A DNA stretch of 64,000 bases, from contig NZ_CP056123.1 of the NCBI RefSeq assembly GCF_018219155.1, positions 1,683,505 through 1,747,504 on the forward strand, given 5' to 3'. Each line of letters begins with the position of its first letter. Positions within the stretch are counted from its first letter, which is position 1. The notes below the pieces were generated by a model. It searched no databases and was not told the DNA's origin. It saw only the letters and a program-made list of their open reading frames with translations. The position numbers were made by a program, and so were the translations under genes. Below are positions 34,830 to 43,430 of the stretch, piece after piece. The DNA comes from Moritella sp. 24. GTDB lineage: Bacteria; Pseudomonadota; Gammaproteobacteria; Enterobacterales; Moritellaceae.

Positions 34830-36031
34830 TAAAAACATGGATGAAGATAATAGTGATATGTAGCTGTTTTTATCAAACTTCCGTTAGTGCGCAACCTGTT
34901 GATATCGAATTAAAGTATTACAGTAAAGCCAGTTATTATCTTGGTCAGGGTAATTTTAAGTTAGCAGCAAGCCAGTGGCATCAGTTAAGTGTGGTATTTT
35001 TGCGCTCTGAAGCCAAGCTTGGTAGTCGTAAAATGTGGCAATATGCAGGCTTCGCAGAAGCACTCGCTGCGATGTCTGCAGATAAAGCCAATGATGTCAT
35101 CGCATATCAATACTGGGCGGATAGTACGCGCTATTTAATGACTGGTGGAACAAATTGGCCGCTAATACAAAAACAACTACATCGACGTTTTGAAGCGACA
35201 AATACACAGCTATCTGCATTTATGCAGGTGAATGATCTTTCTATGAATGAAAGTGATCGTTGGCAGCAAGATTTGTCTATGTTACAAGTCTGGAATGACA
35301 AACTGTCTTTGTTTGCATTTACAACACCAAAGTTAGGTTTGAGTGGTAAACCAGCCCCGATTAAGGTCTTATCTCAAGAACCTTCCGTTAATTACAAAGG
35401 GGCTTTTCAGCCGAATAAAAAGTTATCAGGTTTAGGTACATCAACGTTTCATGGCAAACAAATAACACCGACTAAAGTTATTTCACTACCTGTTGTACCA
35501 AGTCCGATTATTGTGATGCCTAAAGATAAAGATAAAGATAAAGATAAAGATAAAGATAAAGATAAAGATAAAGATAAAGATAAAGATAAAGATGTAGCAG
35601 CGCAGCCTTCCGAGGCTACTAAGCTTAAAACTGCGAATACTGAAGTCGATGATGTTGACGTTATATCGGATAATGTAAAAAGTATTTCTCCTCGTATTAT
35701 AGCGCCTGATTCTTTATCAAAGCCAAAAACCTCAGCGAGTAGTCAACCTAACTTTATACCTAGCCGTATTGTGGGTTCTGGTTTGTCTCAATCGGTGAGC
35801 GATAGTGCTGAAGTAGAATCATTTGAAAGTATCCCTTTAGTTGAAATTAAAGAGTTCGATCCTAAAATTACGACACCTATTACATCTGATATTACTTCTG
35901 ATAGCGTAAAAAAGGTTGATGTTAAAATAAGCCAGCCTAATCCGTTATCAAGAGGCACGATGGCAACGATAGAAGATAAAAATGTTGAGGCTTTACAACG
36001 CCGTAGCTTTGCCCCAATGAGTGAAAATTAA
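34826..36031 (+). CDS. Secreted protein with helical repeat domain and (Lys-Asp)12 tract
   Basis: 401 aa. A signal peptide (about 1-22, ending SVSAQ) leads into an alpha-helical, TPR-like N-terminal domain (about 25-165, KYYSKASYYLGQGNFKLAA). A Pro-rich segment follows, then a perfectly alternating Lys-Asp tract of 12 units (residues 233-256), then a Ser/Thr/Pro-rich disordered tail to 401 with recurring IxxPxxLS-like phrases. It starts within the last codons of DUF3131 copy D. The tract could act as a flexible zwitterionic spacer across the wall or matrix. It may be the periplasmic connector of the export machine; I do not recognise a family. It is probably the last gene of the long operon. 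Confidence 0.75.
   Translation: MIKTWMKIIVICSCFYQTSVSAQPVDIELKYYSKASYYLGQGNFKLAASQWHQLSVVFLRSEAKLGSRKMWQYAGFAEALAAMSADKANDVIAYQYWADSTRYLMTGGTNWPLIQKQLHRRFEATNTQLSAFMQVNDLSMNESDRWQQDLSMLQVWNDKLSLFAFTTPKLGLSGKPAPIKVLSQEPSVNYKGAFQPNKKLSGLGTSTFHGKQITPTKVISLPVVPSPIIVMPKDKDKDKDKDKDKDKDKDKDKDKDVAAQPSEATKLKTANTEVDDVDVISDNVKSISPRIIAPDSLSKPKTSASSQPNFIPSRIVGSGLSQSVSDSAEVESFESIPLVEIKEFDPKITTPITSDITSDSVKKVDVKISQPNPLSRGTMATIEDKNVEALQRRSFAPMSEN
35522..35593. repeat. Hexanucleotide tandem repeat (AAAGAT)12
   Basis: Twelve perfect 6-bp copies within the preceding coding region, read as Lys-Asp. Identical codons in every unit point to replication slippage; changes in copy number keep frame and would alter spacer length, not expression. 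Confidence 0.97.
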
Positions 36032-36134
36032 ATACGCGTCACTTCAAATTTCTTCATTATGTTTATGTGCGATAGTCATCTAAATACTACCTTTATTATT
36101 AAGCCCAAGGACCATAGTTAATAAAGGATTAGCG

Positions 36135-37394
36135 ATGACTACATCAAAAGAACTCATACAAAATGCGCTGTTAAATTCAAGCCAAGAATTTGATTTAACA
36201 GCGCCTTCACACCAAAAAAACCTTCTCAGTTTAGCTAATACTCTCTATTGCTTGAAAGATATTTCAACTGATTATTATCAAACATTAGCGAGAGAAAATG
36301 ATTGTCCTCTCGAATTTCGATTAGCAATCAAGCTAGTTGAATCTAAACGCTATTTATTAACGGTTTCTAAACCAATGACGGTAGGGATTGTTTTTGCAAT
36401 GTGGGGAGAACATAATCGTCTTCTGCAGAAAAGCAGTGATAATCCTCATGGTGAAGATTCGCTTAATGTAAAAATTAATCAATTAAACTGGATCACTAAT
36501 GGCACTCCGGTGACTTGGAAGCTTTACCCTGTTGATGATGGTTGTCCATACGGTAGCGCAAGTATCGCAAGTAAAATATTAGCGAGTCATCCAGATAAAG
36601 CAAACGTATCTGTATTGAGTTTAGCTGATGTCATTCCGACAGACAGAGGGCCGCTTCAAAATTTAAAACATGTGGATGACTCTAGAAAGGGCGGCGCGAT
36701 TGTCTATGGTTGTGAGCGAGCACTTGCGAATAATGTCGACTGTGTCGTTTATACAGATGCAGATAATTCAGTCCACCTTGGTCAGTTAGGTTTATTGCTT
36801 AAACCATACCTGACTGAAAATTATCAAGTTGTATTGGGTAATCGCAAACATTCTGATTCAATCTTAGTGAAGCAAGAAGAACGCTGGGGCGTTGGTATTA
36901 AGACGTTACGCCATATGCAAAGAATGATAGGTCAGCAAATATTTAGTCAAGGTATTAAAGATACGCAGGCCGCATTTAAACTATACAGTCGTGAGGTTCT
37001 GGTAAAAATAATGGCGTCACCAACAGTGTATGACTTTTCATTTGATACAGATTGGATTTTGGCGGCAATGGAGCTAAAAACGGATATTGTAACTGTACCA
37101 TTTGCATTTATTGATTCAGCTGCAGAGTCTGCTTCGATAGTCCAAGGACCAATGACAACTTGGTTTACATTGTTAGATGGGTTAATTAAAGCGGTGAGAG
37201 TACGTAATGCAACGCATAGCCAAGAAATGGCGGCAGTATTCGAACAGCAAGTGTCATCTCACGAAGTATTAGAGAAAATTATTGATACCTTGCCGTTGGA
37301 ACTTAAAAATACCCCTGATTCTGAACTCGGAGACCCTGATGTCATGTCTCCAGCAGAAATAGAGGCATGGTTAAAAGCAGTTCAAGCAGCTTGA
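36135..37394 (+). CDS. Soluble GT2-family glycosyltransferase
   Basis: 419 aa without membrane segments. A GT-A fold is indicated by VGIVFAMWGEHNRL, PVDDGCPYGSAS and the metal-binding YTDADNS. The N-terminal ~75 residues are helical and unassigned. The late segment VYDFSFDTDWILAAMEL matches the acceptor region of polyprenyl-phosphate or glucosyl-3-phosphoglycerate-type GT2 enzymes. SD AAAGGA. It starts 103 bp after the end of the long operon and may belong to it. It could prime the glycan on a lipid or other acceptor, or synthesise a small glycoside; undecided. Confidence 0.8.
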   Translation: MTTSKELIQNALLNSSQEFDLTAPSHQKNLLSLANTLYCLKDISTDYYQTLARENDCPLEFRLAIKLVESKRYLLTVSKPMTVGIVFAMWGEHNRLLQKSSDNPHGEDSLNVKINQLNWITNGTPVTWKLYPVDDGCPYGSASIASKILASHPDKANVSVLSLADVIPTDRGPLQNLKHVDDSRKGGAIVYGCERALANNVDCVVYTDADNSVHLGQLGLLLKPYLTENYQVVLGNRKHSDSILVKQEERWGVGIKTLRHMQRMIGQQIFSQGIKDTQAAFKLYSREVLVKIMASPTVYDFSFDTDWILAAMELKTDIVTVPFAFIDSAAESASIVQGPMTTWFTLLDGLIKAVRVRNATHSQEMAAVFEQQVSSHEVLEKIIDTLPLELKNTPDSELGDPDVMSPAEIEAWLKAVQAA

Positions 37395-37409
37395 TTAACG
37401 AATACTAAT

Positions 37410-37452
37410 AAAAACCTCATGAACTTTATTGAAAGGAAAAGTTGAGGTTTTT
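37410..37452. terminator. Terminator closing the polysaccharide locus
   Basis: A 10-bp stem AAAAACCTCA/TGAGGTTTTT (37410-37419 with 37443-37452) around a 23-nt loop; the T-rich arm and A-rich arm suit both the GT2 gene and the convergent PilZ gene. Confidence 0.75.
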
Positions 37453-37473
37453 AGTTCATGGTACTGTTCGATA

Positions 37474-37830
37474 TTACGCAATATTCAGTGCAATTCTTTC
37501 TATCAACTTTATGTCTCGACAGAACTTCACCGCAAGTAATTGACTCTCAGGATCCCAGCGGACGACAGATGTCGGTATTACGTCTGTGAAATAGTTGTCA
37601 AATTCAATAACTAAGCTTTCGTTTACGGTGAATCTATCCTTTTTTTTACCTTTTATTTTCACTTTTGCAAGTAGCCCTGATTTAGATATATTTTGTACCT
37701 CAATCGGGATCTTAAATATGTCAAAAAATCCTAATTTATTCACATACAATATGGGCATTTGCTCCCAATAATTAAAGCGTGCATGTTCACGGTTTACTTT
37801 TAAAGAGAGGTCTTTTTTTACATTAAACAT
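37474..37830 (-). CDS. PilZ-domain c-di-GMP receptor
   Basis: 118 aa, a single PilZ domain. The two c-di-GMP motifs are present: RxxxR at Arg14-Arg18 (REHAR) and (D/N)xSxxG at 47-52 (NISKSG), so ligand binding is expected. It has no signal peptide or membrane helix; cytoplasmic. Convergent with the GT2 gene. The CesA-like synthase in this locus lacks the PilZ domain that BcsA uses for activation, so this separate protein could deliver c-di-GMP control in trans, but that link is inference from proximity. Confidence 0.88.
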   Translation of the reverse strand: MFNVKKDLSLKVNREHARFNYWEQMPILYVNKLGFFDIFKIPIEVQNISKSGLLAKVKIKGKKKDRFTVNESLVIEFDNYFTDVIPTSVVRWDPESQLLAVKFCRDIKLIERIALNIA

Positions 37831-38060
37831 AGTATATCCATATATTTATGTAGATTTGCAAGCTAGCAAATAAAATGGCGTTATCTCTTCTAAATTTAGC
37901 TTAAAATTAATCGGTTAGCAGGACAAAATACAGCTGTAATTCACTTATCTCGATTTTGTGACGTTGATCTTAATCAAGTGTAGTTGAATGTTTGTTGTGA
38001 TTACAAGCGATCTTCATTAAAATACTAATACGAATTGTTATTATTAAGGTATTTTTAACT

Positions 38061-38732
38061 GTGTCGCAAATTCTTATTGTCGATGATGATATACAGCTGT
38101 GTGAACTACTCACTGAAGTTTTACTTGAAGATGGCTACGAGGTGCATAGCGTGCATTGTGGTGAAACGGCATTAGACTATATACAATCTAATCCTGTTGA
38201 TTTGGTATTACTTGATGTGATGTTACCCAACATTAATGGATTACAGGTGGCAAGACGTATATGTCAGCGCTTTGCTACACCGATTTTAATGTTGACTGCA
38301 TTAGCTGATGAAACCGCGATGCTTGACTGTTTACAAGCGGGGGCTGACCAATATATCGCTAAACCTTATCATGTACCTGAGCTGTTAACGCGTATTCAAG
38401 TGATGTTACGTCGTGTAGGCTTAGAAAAGCAAAGACAAAATCTAGGTAATGAGAGCTCACTGTTGACTCAACTGTCGCGTCTATCGTTCACCGCTACGGA
38501 AGCGGAGTTACTTGAATATCTAGTGTCTCGCCACGAAATCGTCGTATCAAAAAGTGAATTACAAAAACAAGTATTAAAGAAAGACTTGTGCCCGTTTGAT
38601 CGTAACCTTGATATGCACATCAGTAATATCCGTCGAAAAATGGTGCAATCAGGTTTATCAAAATTGCACATAAAAACAGTGCGCGGTAAAGGCTATAGCT
38701 TTTTTGAACACGTAGGCAGTATGGCAACATGA
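38061..38732 (+). CDS. OmpR-family response regulator
   Basis: 223 aa: receiver domain (1-115) with Asp52 in VLLDVMLPNING, acidic Asp8-Asp10, switch Thr/Lys in MLTALAD and QYIAKPYH; winged-helix output (about 128-220) with NLDMHISNIRRKM and the terminal VRGKGYSF. CpxR/RstA-like. Start is GTG. The neighbouring histidine kinase gene overlaps by 4 bp (ATGA). Position upstream of the siderophore receptor suggests, but does not prove, control of metal uptake or envelope genes. Confidence 0.9.
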   Translation: MSQILIVDDDIQLCELLTEVLLEDGYEVHSVHCGETALDYIQSNPVDLVLLDVMLPNINGLQVARRICQRFATPILMLTALADETAMLDCLQAGADQYIAKPYHVPELLTRIQVMLRRVGLEKQRQNLGNESSLLTQLSRLSFTATEAELLEYLVSRHEIVVSKSELQKQVLKKDLCPFDRNLDMHISNIRRKMVQSGLSKLHIKTVRGKGYSFFEHVGSMAT

Positions 38733-40126
38733 ACCTGAGTTGTGTAAAAAATGCAAGAAGGTGGTTTTTTTTAGGTGATCGCCAAGGATTGGCATTTCGT
38801 TTATTCAGCTATTTTGCGATTACCCTTATCTTGATCCTCAGTTTGCAAAGTATTGCAGAAATGGCGTTGGTCCGTGTGCTGCTGCATTTGCCTGCTACCG
38901 TCAAAACTGAAATGCTAGATCTTGCCGAACAGGCGAATAAGCTGCTTGATAATAAAGACGCAGAAGGGAAGCTAGACCGTAATCAGCTCGCAGAGTGGGA
39001 AGAGGCGCAATCGAGTTATTTATTTGTACTTAATGATGAACTTGAAGAGGTGGGCACGCGTATTATGCACCCACACTTTAAGTTTAAATTACGTTATCTC
39101 CGCCCACTTGATACGATCTTAGACAAACGTGTTAGTAAGCCCGTCATTTCTTTGCCTCTACGACCGGGTTATCAGTTAGTTGTTCAGTTTTCCGATAAGG
39201 AACATCCGGCACATAACTTTCCTTATTACTTCGCCGCTATCCAATTTATTATCACCAGTATATTACTCGCAATCTTTTCATTATTACTCGCTCGGCATTT
39301 ACAACAGCCACTACATCGTTTACAAGCCGCTAGTCGAAGTTTAGCCGAAGGTGACTTTAGTATTCGCGCATCTCACCAAGTCGGTAAGAGCGTTACTGAA
39401 TTTAATCAGCTTGCACAAGATTTAGATGATATGGCTGAGCATATCCACCAATTGATTGGTAAACAAAAGAAGCTGATCACTGACGTATCGCATGAATTAA
39501 GAACGCCATTAGCAAGGCACAGTTTGGTTTTACATTTGTTACGTAAGCGTTGTCCTGATGACGTGAGTGACTTATTAGATAAACTTGAAAGCCAATCTTC
39601 AGAAATGAATAATTTAGTGAGTGAGATACTTGAGTTTAGCCGTTTGGAGCATGAGAATGTGTCAGTAAAACTGATACCGACACAGCTCGAATCTTTGTGT
39701 CAAATCCAAGTCATGCAAAATGAAATAGATTTAAAGCCACAGCAGTCGCTAAATGTTGAATTAGATAATGCGACAGCGATGGTGTTAGCTGACAACAGAT
39801 TATGCTTAAGAGCGATAAAAAACGTGCTTGAGAATGCAATTAAGTACGCAGGAGATGAAGCGACGATTGATATTAGAGTCTGCGAACAAGCGGAGTTTGT
39901 AGACATCATTATTGCAGACAATGGCATTGGTATACCTTTGCAGCAATTAGAACGAGTTTTTGATCCGTTTGTTCGTATTGAGCAAGCAAGGAATAAACAG
40001 TCTGGCGGTTATGGACTCGGACTGGCGATTGTAAAGGAGGCTATGCTGATTATGCGCGGTGAAGCGATTGCGGAACTAAATGTAAATAATGGCGTCACGG
40101 TAAAATTGCGATTTCCTATCCCTTAG
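38729..40126 (+). CDS. Sensor histidine kinase (CpxA-like)
   Basis: 465 aa inner-membrane sensor. First membrane helix about 24-44, periplasmic sensor domain about 45-165, second helix about 168-187, HAMP (about 188-240), dimerisation/phosphoacceptor helix with His255 in TDVSHELRTPL, then an HATPase domain (N-box LENAIKYAG, G1 ADNGIGIP, G2 GGYGLGLAIVKEA). The periplasmic segment is not one I recognise. It forms a pair with the response regulator upstream (ATGA overlap) and is followed by a terminator, so the pair is its own unit. The signal is unknown. Confidence 0.9.
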   Translation: MNLSCVKNARRWFFLGDRQGLAFRLFSYFAITLILILSLQSIAEMALVRVLLHLPATVKTEMLDLAEQANKLLDNKDAEGKLDRNQLAEWEEAQSSYLFVLNDELEEVGTRIMHPHFKFKLRYLRPLDTILDKRVSKPVISLPLRPGYQLVVQFSDKEHPAHNFPYYFAAIQFIITSILLAIFSLLLARHLQQPLHRLQAASRSLAEGDFSIRASHQVGKSVTEFNQLAQDLDDMAEHIHQLIGKQKKLITDVSHELRTPLARHSLVLHLLRKRCPDDVSDLLDKLESQSSEMNNLVSEILEFSRLEHENVSVKLIPTQLESLCQIQVMQNEIDLKPQQSLNVELDNATAMVLADNRLCLRAIKNVLENAIKYAGDEATIDIRVCEQAEFVDIIIADNGIGIPLQQLERVFDPFVRIEQARNKQSGGYGLGLAIVKEAMLIMRGEAIAELNVNNGVTVKLRFPIP

Positions 40127-40153
40127 TTGATATATATCTTAATGTATTTATAG

Positions 40154-40188
40154 AAAGCGCTTATTTCAATATGGAATAGGCGCTTTTT
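40154..40188 (+). terminator. Rho-independent terminator after the histidine kinase
   Basis: Stem AAAGCGC/GCGCTTT (40154-40160 with 40180-40186), extended inward by A-T and G-T pairs, followed by TTTTT. Confidence 0.85.
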
Positions 40189-40274
40189 ATATGCAGCATT
40201 GGTCAATTAATATCCTATTAGCCCAATTTTTTGAAACGGCAACTTATGACTAATGCAAAGAATGTAAATTTCAT

Positions 40275-40293
40275 GCAAATGGTAATGATTATC
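40275..40293. promoter_or_regulatory. Candidate Fur box
   Basis: A 19-bp site matching the consensus GATAATGATAATCATTATC at 15 of 19 positions by my count, 83 bp before the siderophore receptor start. The right-hand half AATGATTATC is nearly palindromic. Iron repression by Fur is inferred. Confidence 0.65.
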
Positions 40294-40376
40294 AATTAGA
40301 ATCCTGTTCATCAAGTCGACCTACAGTCGTCGGCGCAAAATTTAAATTAATTAAAATGAATCGGAGACAACGGAAT

Positions 40377-42473
40377 ATGTTTTGTAAAACTCGATTAGCT
40401 GTCGTAATTGCGACAGTACTTGCAGCGCCAAGTGCTTACTCTACTGAAACGGTAGAAACAGATGAGCACATGGAAGTTGTCGGTCGTGACTATGGCTTTA
40501 AAGTTGATACTAACAGTACTGCAATGCGTGTTGAAGCGACTCAGCTTGAGACTCCGGGCCAAGTAACGGTTATTGACGAACAGCTAATTGATGAGCAAAG
40601 AGCAAGCACATTAGGTAATGTACTGAAAAATGATTCAAGTATTTCTGCTGGTGGTGTAAGCCGTAACCGTGAATCATTCAAATTACGTGGTTTTGATTTA
40701 GAAAGTAGCAGTGGTTTCTTACGTGATGGTAAGCAGCATTGGTCGCACTACCGTCAACCGATTGAGCTGTTAGAGCGCGTTGAAGTATTAAAAGGCCCTG
40801 CAGGCCTACTTTACGGTAAGTCAGCTCCAGGTGGCTTAGTGAACATGGTTGCTAAAAAACCAACTTATGAAACGCAAGTGAATATTAGCCAAGATTTAGG
40901 CTCTAATAACGACTCTCGCACGACTGTTGATGTAAGTGGTGCGTTGAATGATGCACAAACGCTACGTGCACGTGCTGTTGTTTCAAAACAAAGTTACGAC
41001 TCATGGCGTACATATGGTGATGGTAGCACACCGTCGACAGAGCGTTTTGTTGGTGGTTTATTTGTTGATTACGACTTAAATGACAAAGTGACACTGTCAG
41101 TTCATTACGATAAAACAAACGACAACGGTAATGTTGACTCAGGTGCTTATATTGATATTGACACCGGTAAACCAATTCTCGGTGAAGAGCATATTTGGGA
41201 TGCACAGTGGTCAACGATTGAGAATGACGTTGAGAATGCTGGTTTTGATATCGCAGCACAGCTATCTGACAGCTGGAACATGAAATTAGGTTATAACAAC
41301 CAAGACTTCAGACGTCATGATACCGAGAGTTTCACAGACCCTGAAAGTTACCTTAAAAATAATGACGGTACAGTCGATTATCAGGTTTATGATCGTATGG
41401 ATCACTGGGTATTTAATACAGCATTTATTGACTTTGTTGGTGAATTTGATGCGTTAGGTATGCAACACCAAACATTAATTGGTGCGAACTGGTTAGGTTA
41501 TTACTACTCAAAACTAAGTGATAGTACTAAAGGCTATAAAGGAACTGTTGGCCAGCCTTTTGATAAGCCTGATGGCACTCATTATAGCAACGGTACTAAG
41601 AGTATTACTGAGCGAGATTCATTCGGTATCTATGTTCAGGATATGGTAACGGTTAACGATCAGTGGCAAGTACTCGCTGGTTTACGTTTTGACCGTGAAG
41701 TTAATGAAAAACATACTTATAACAACGTATTACCAAAATTAGGTGTGATTTATCATCCACTAGAAAATGGTTCTATTTATGCTACTTACTCTGAAAGTTT
41801 TGAACCTAAAGATCCTATTAGTACTAAAACTGAGAAGGATATGAATGAAGGGGCGGAGCTAGATCCTGTTAAAGGCACATTATATGAGCTTGGAACTAAA
41901 TGGGAATTAATGGATAACCAGCTATTTGTATCTGGTGCGATCTTTGACATTACTCAAGAAAATGTAGTGATTAGTAAAAAGATTAAAAATAACCCTGATT
42001 ATGATTCTGAAACAACACAAGCTGGTAAACAAGTTCACCGTGGTGCTGAATTCAGTGCGATGGGTTATGTAACAGAAGCATTTTCATTAAGTGGTTCAAT
42101 GACGTATCTAGATGCTGAAATTCATGATGCATTTGATGGTGATATTGATGGTAATCGTCCTGCGGATGTACCTGAATTTTCAGCAAGTGTATGGAGTCGT
42201 TACTCGTTTGCGAACAACACCGATGTGAATTTAGGTGCTATCTATGTTGGTGAACGTTTTGGTGATGAAGGTAATACTTATAAAAAAGATGGTTATACAC
42301 GCTTTGATACAGGTATTGCGCACACCATTAATTATGATAAGGACATGGATTTGGTATTACGTTTCAATATTGAAAATCTGTTTGATACAGATTACTTAGC
42401 GGGTGGTGGTGAAGAGAAAACTATCATTGGTGAAGGTCGTAACTACATGGCTTCAATCCAATTACGTTATTAA
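40377..42473 (+). CDS. TonB-dependent siderophore receptor
   Basis: 698 aa outer-membrane receptor. A signal peptide (about 1-22, PSAYS) leads to a TonB-box-like EHMEVVG, a plug domain (about 45-160, PGQVTVIDEQLIDEQ, RVEVLKGPAGLLYGKSAPGG) and a 22-strand barrel ending in the receptor signature (FNIENLFDTDYL) with terminal aromatic Tyr. I chose ATG 40377 with CGGAG upstream; an ATG at 40356 lacks a ribosome site. It belongs to the ferrichrome/hydroxamate-type TonB-siderophore family, but the ligand is not readable. A Fur box lies upstream, and the TonB2 operon that could energise it follows directly, behind a terminator. Confidence 0.93.
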   Translation: MFCKTRLAVVIATVLAAPSAYSTETVETDEHMEVVGRDYGFKVDTNSTAMRVEATQLETPGQVTVIDEQLIDEQRASTLGNVLKNDSSISAGGVSRNRESFKLRGFDLESSSGFLRDGKQHWSHYRQPIELLERVEVLKGPAGLLYGKSAPGGLVNMVAKKPTYETQVNISQDLGSNNDSRTTVDVSGALNDAQTLRARAVVSKQSYDSWRTYGDGSTPSTERFVGGLFVDYDLNDKVTLSVHYDKTNDNGNVDSGAYIDIDTGKPILGEEHIWDAQWSTIENDVENAGFDIAAQLSDSWNMKLGYNNQDFRRHDTESFTDPESYLKNNDGTVDYQVYDRMDHWVFNTAFIDFVGEFDALGMQHQTLIGANWLGYYYSKLSDSTKGYKGTVGQPFDKPDGTHYSNGTKSITERDSFGIYVQDMVTVNDQWQVLAGLRFDREVNEKHTYNNVLPKLGVIYHPLENGSIYATYSESFEPKDPISTKTEKDMNEGAELDPVKGTLYELGTKWELMDNQLFVSGAIFDITQENVVISKKIKNNPDYDSETTQAGKQVHRGAEFSAMGYVTEAFSLSGSMTYLDAEIHDAFDGDIDGNRPADVPEFSASVWSRYSFANNTDVNLGAIYVGERFGDEGNTYKKDGYTRFDTGIAHTINYDKDMDLVLRFNIENLFDTDYLAGGGEEKTIIGEGRNYMASIQLRY

Positions 42474-42538
42474 TAATACAGGCGGCTATATGCTAAGCAA
42501 ATATAAGCTTAAGCGAGATAGTTAAAGCCTTACTAAAC

Positions 42539-42585
42539 AGCAGCAATCGACTCTTGGATCCCATAGATGTCGGTTGTTGCTTTTT
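42539..42585 (+). terminator. Terminator after the siderophore receptor
   Basis: A 13-bp stem (42539-42551 with 42569-42581, two wobble pairs), then TTTTT. It separates the receptor gene from the TonB2 operon, so read-through would be partial. Confidence 0.7.
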
Positions 42586-42629
42586 GTGGTTTTATCCCTT
42601 TTAAATTTTAACTCGAATGTTGATTAATT

Positions 42630-43430
42630 ATGCTTTTAAAAAAATCTTACTCTCTGATACTCGTAGCTGCGGTTGGTAGTGCAACGTTTAGCAATTTAGC
42701 AGTAGCTAGTGATAGCCAAAATAGTATTGAAAATGCGCAAGCGTTGACTCAAAAGATGAATAACACTGCGACTAACAGCCAGTTAAAAATTGATAAGAGT
42801 GCAGACCGTACTTTAAGCATGCAGGCTGAAATCGAACGTTTACAAGAAGAAGTCGACAATCTAGCCGTATATCGCGACCATTTGGCTAAATTAGTTAACA
42901 ATCAAAATCAAGAGTTGACGAGCTTAGATGAGCAGTTAGCAGGCATAAAAAGTACACGCCAAGGCATAGTACCTTTGATGTACAAAATGCTGACTGGACT
43001 AGAAAGTATCATTAATACCGGTAAACCAATTAAAAAAGAGCAACGTTTAGCACGCTTAACCAAGTTAAATACCATGATGGGTCAGGCTGATGTGAGCGAT
43101 GCAGAGAAATACCGCCGTATCTTAGAAGCGTACCAAATCGAAATCGATTACGGTACTAAGTTGGGTGTATACCAAAGCGAAATAGCTCTTGCTGCTGGTG
43201 AACAGCGTATCACGGTTGATTTACTGCACCTTGGTCGAATTACCTTTATTGCACGTAGCTTAGACAGTCAAAATTATTGGCAGTGGCATGATGAAAATCA
43301 GGCGTGGGTGGTCATTTCAGAACACACTAGTGAAATTGATAAAGCCTTCAAAATGGCAAATAAACAAATCGCTCCAAGTTTAATCTCTCTTCCTGTGACA
43401 ACGGCTCAACGTGTAGGTAATGCTCAATGA
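42630..43430 (+). CDS. DUF3450 protein of the TonB2 system
   Basis: 266 aa periplasmic protein: signal peptide (about 1-26), long coiled coil (about 50-110), then the DUF3450 core (YGTKLGVYQSEI region near 175). In Vibrio, Shewanella and Moritella-type TonB2 clusters a DUF3450 gene stands first, before ttpC. Its role in energy transduction is not defined. Four-base overlap (ATGA) with the next gene. Confidence 0.88.
   Translation: MLLKKSYSLILVAAVGSATFSNLAVASDSQNSIENAQALTQKMNNTATNSQLKIDKSADRTLSMQAEIERLQEEVDNLAVYRDHLAKLVNNQNQELTSLDEQLAGIKSTRQGIVPLMYKMLTGLESIINTGKPIKKEQRLARLTKLNTMMGQADVSDAEKYRRILEAYQIEIDYGTKLGVYQSEIALAAGEQRITVDLLHLGRITFIARSLDSQNYWQWHDENQAWVVISEHTSEIDKAFKMANKQIAPSLISLPVTTAQRVGNAQ

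Noticed and set aside
7413-37394. Cellulose (bcs) operon
   Set aside because: No BcsB, BcsC, BcsQ or PilZ-bearing synthase, and the GT2 motifs differ, so the label would overstate the evidence.
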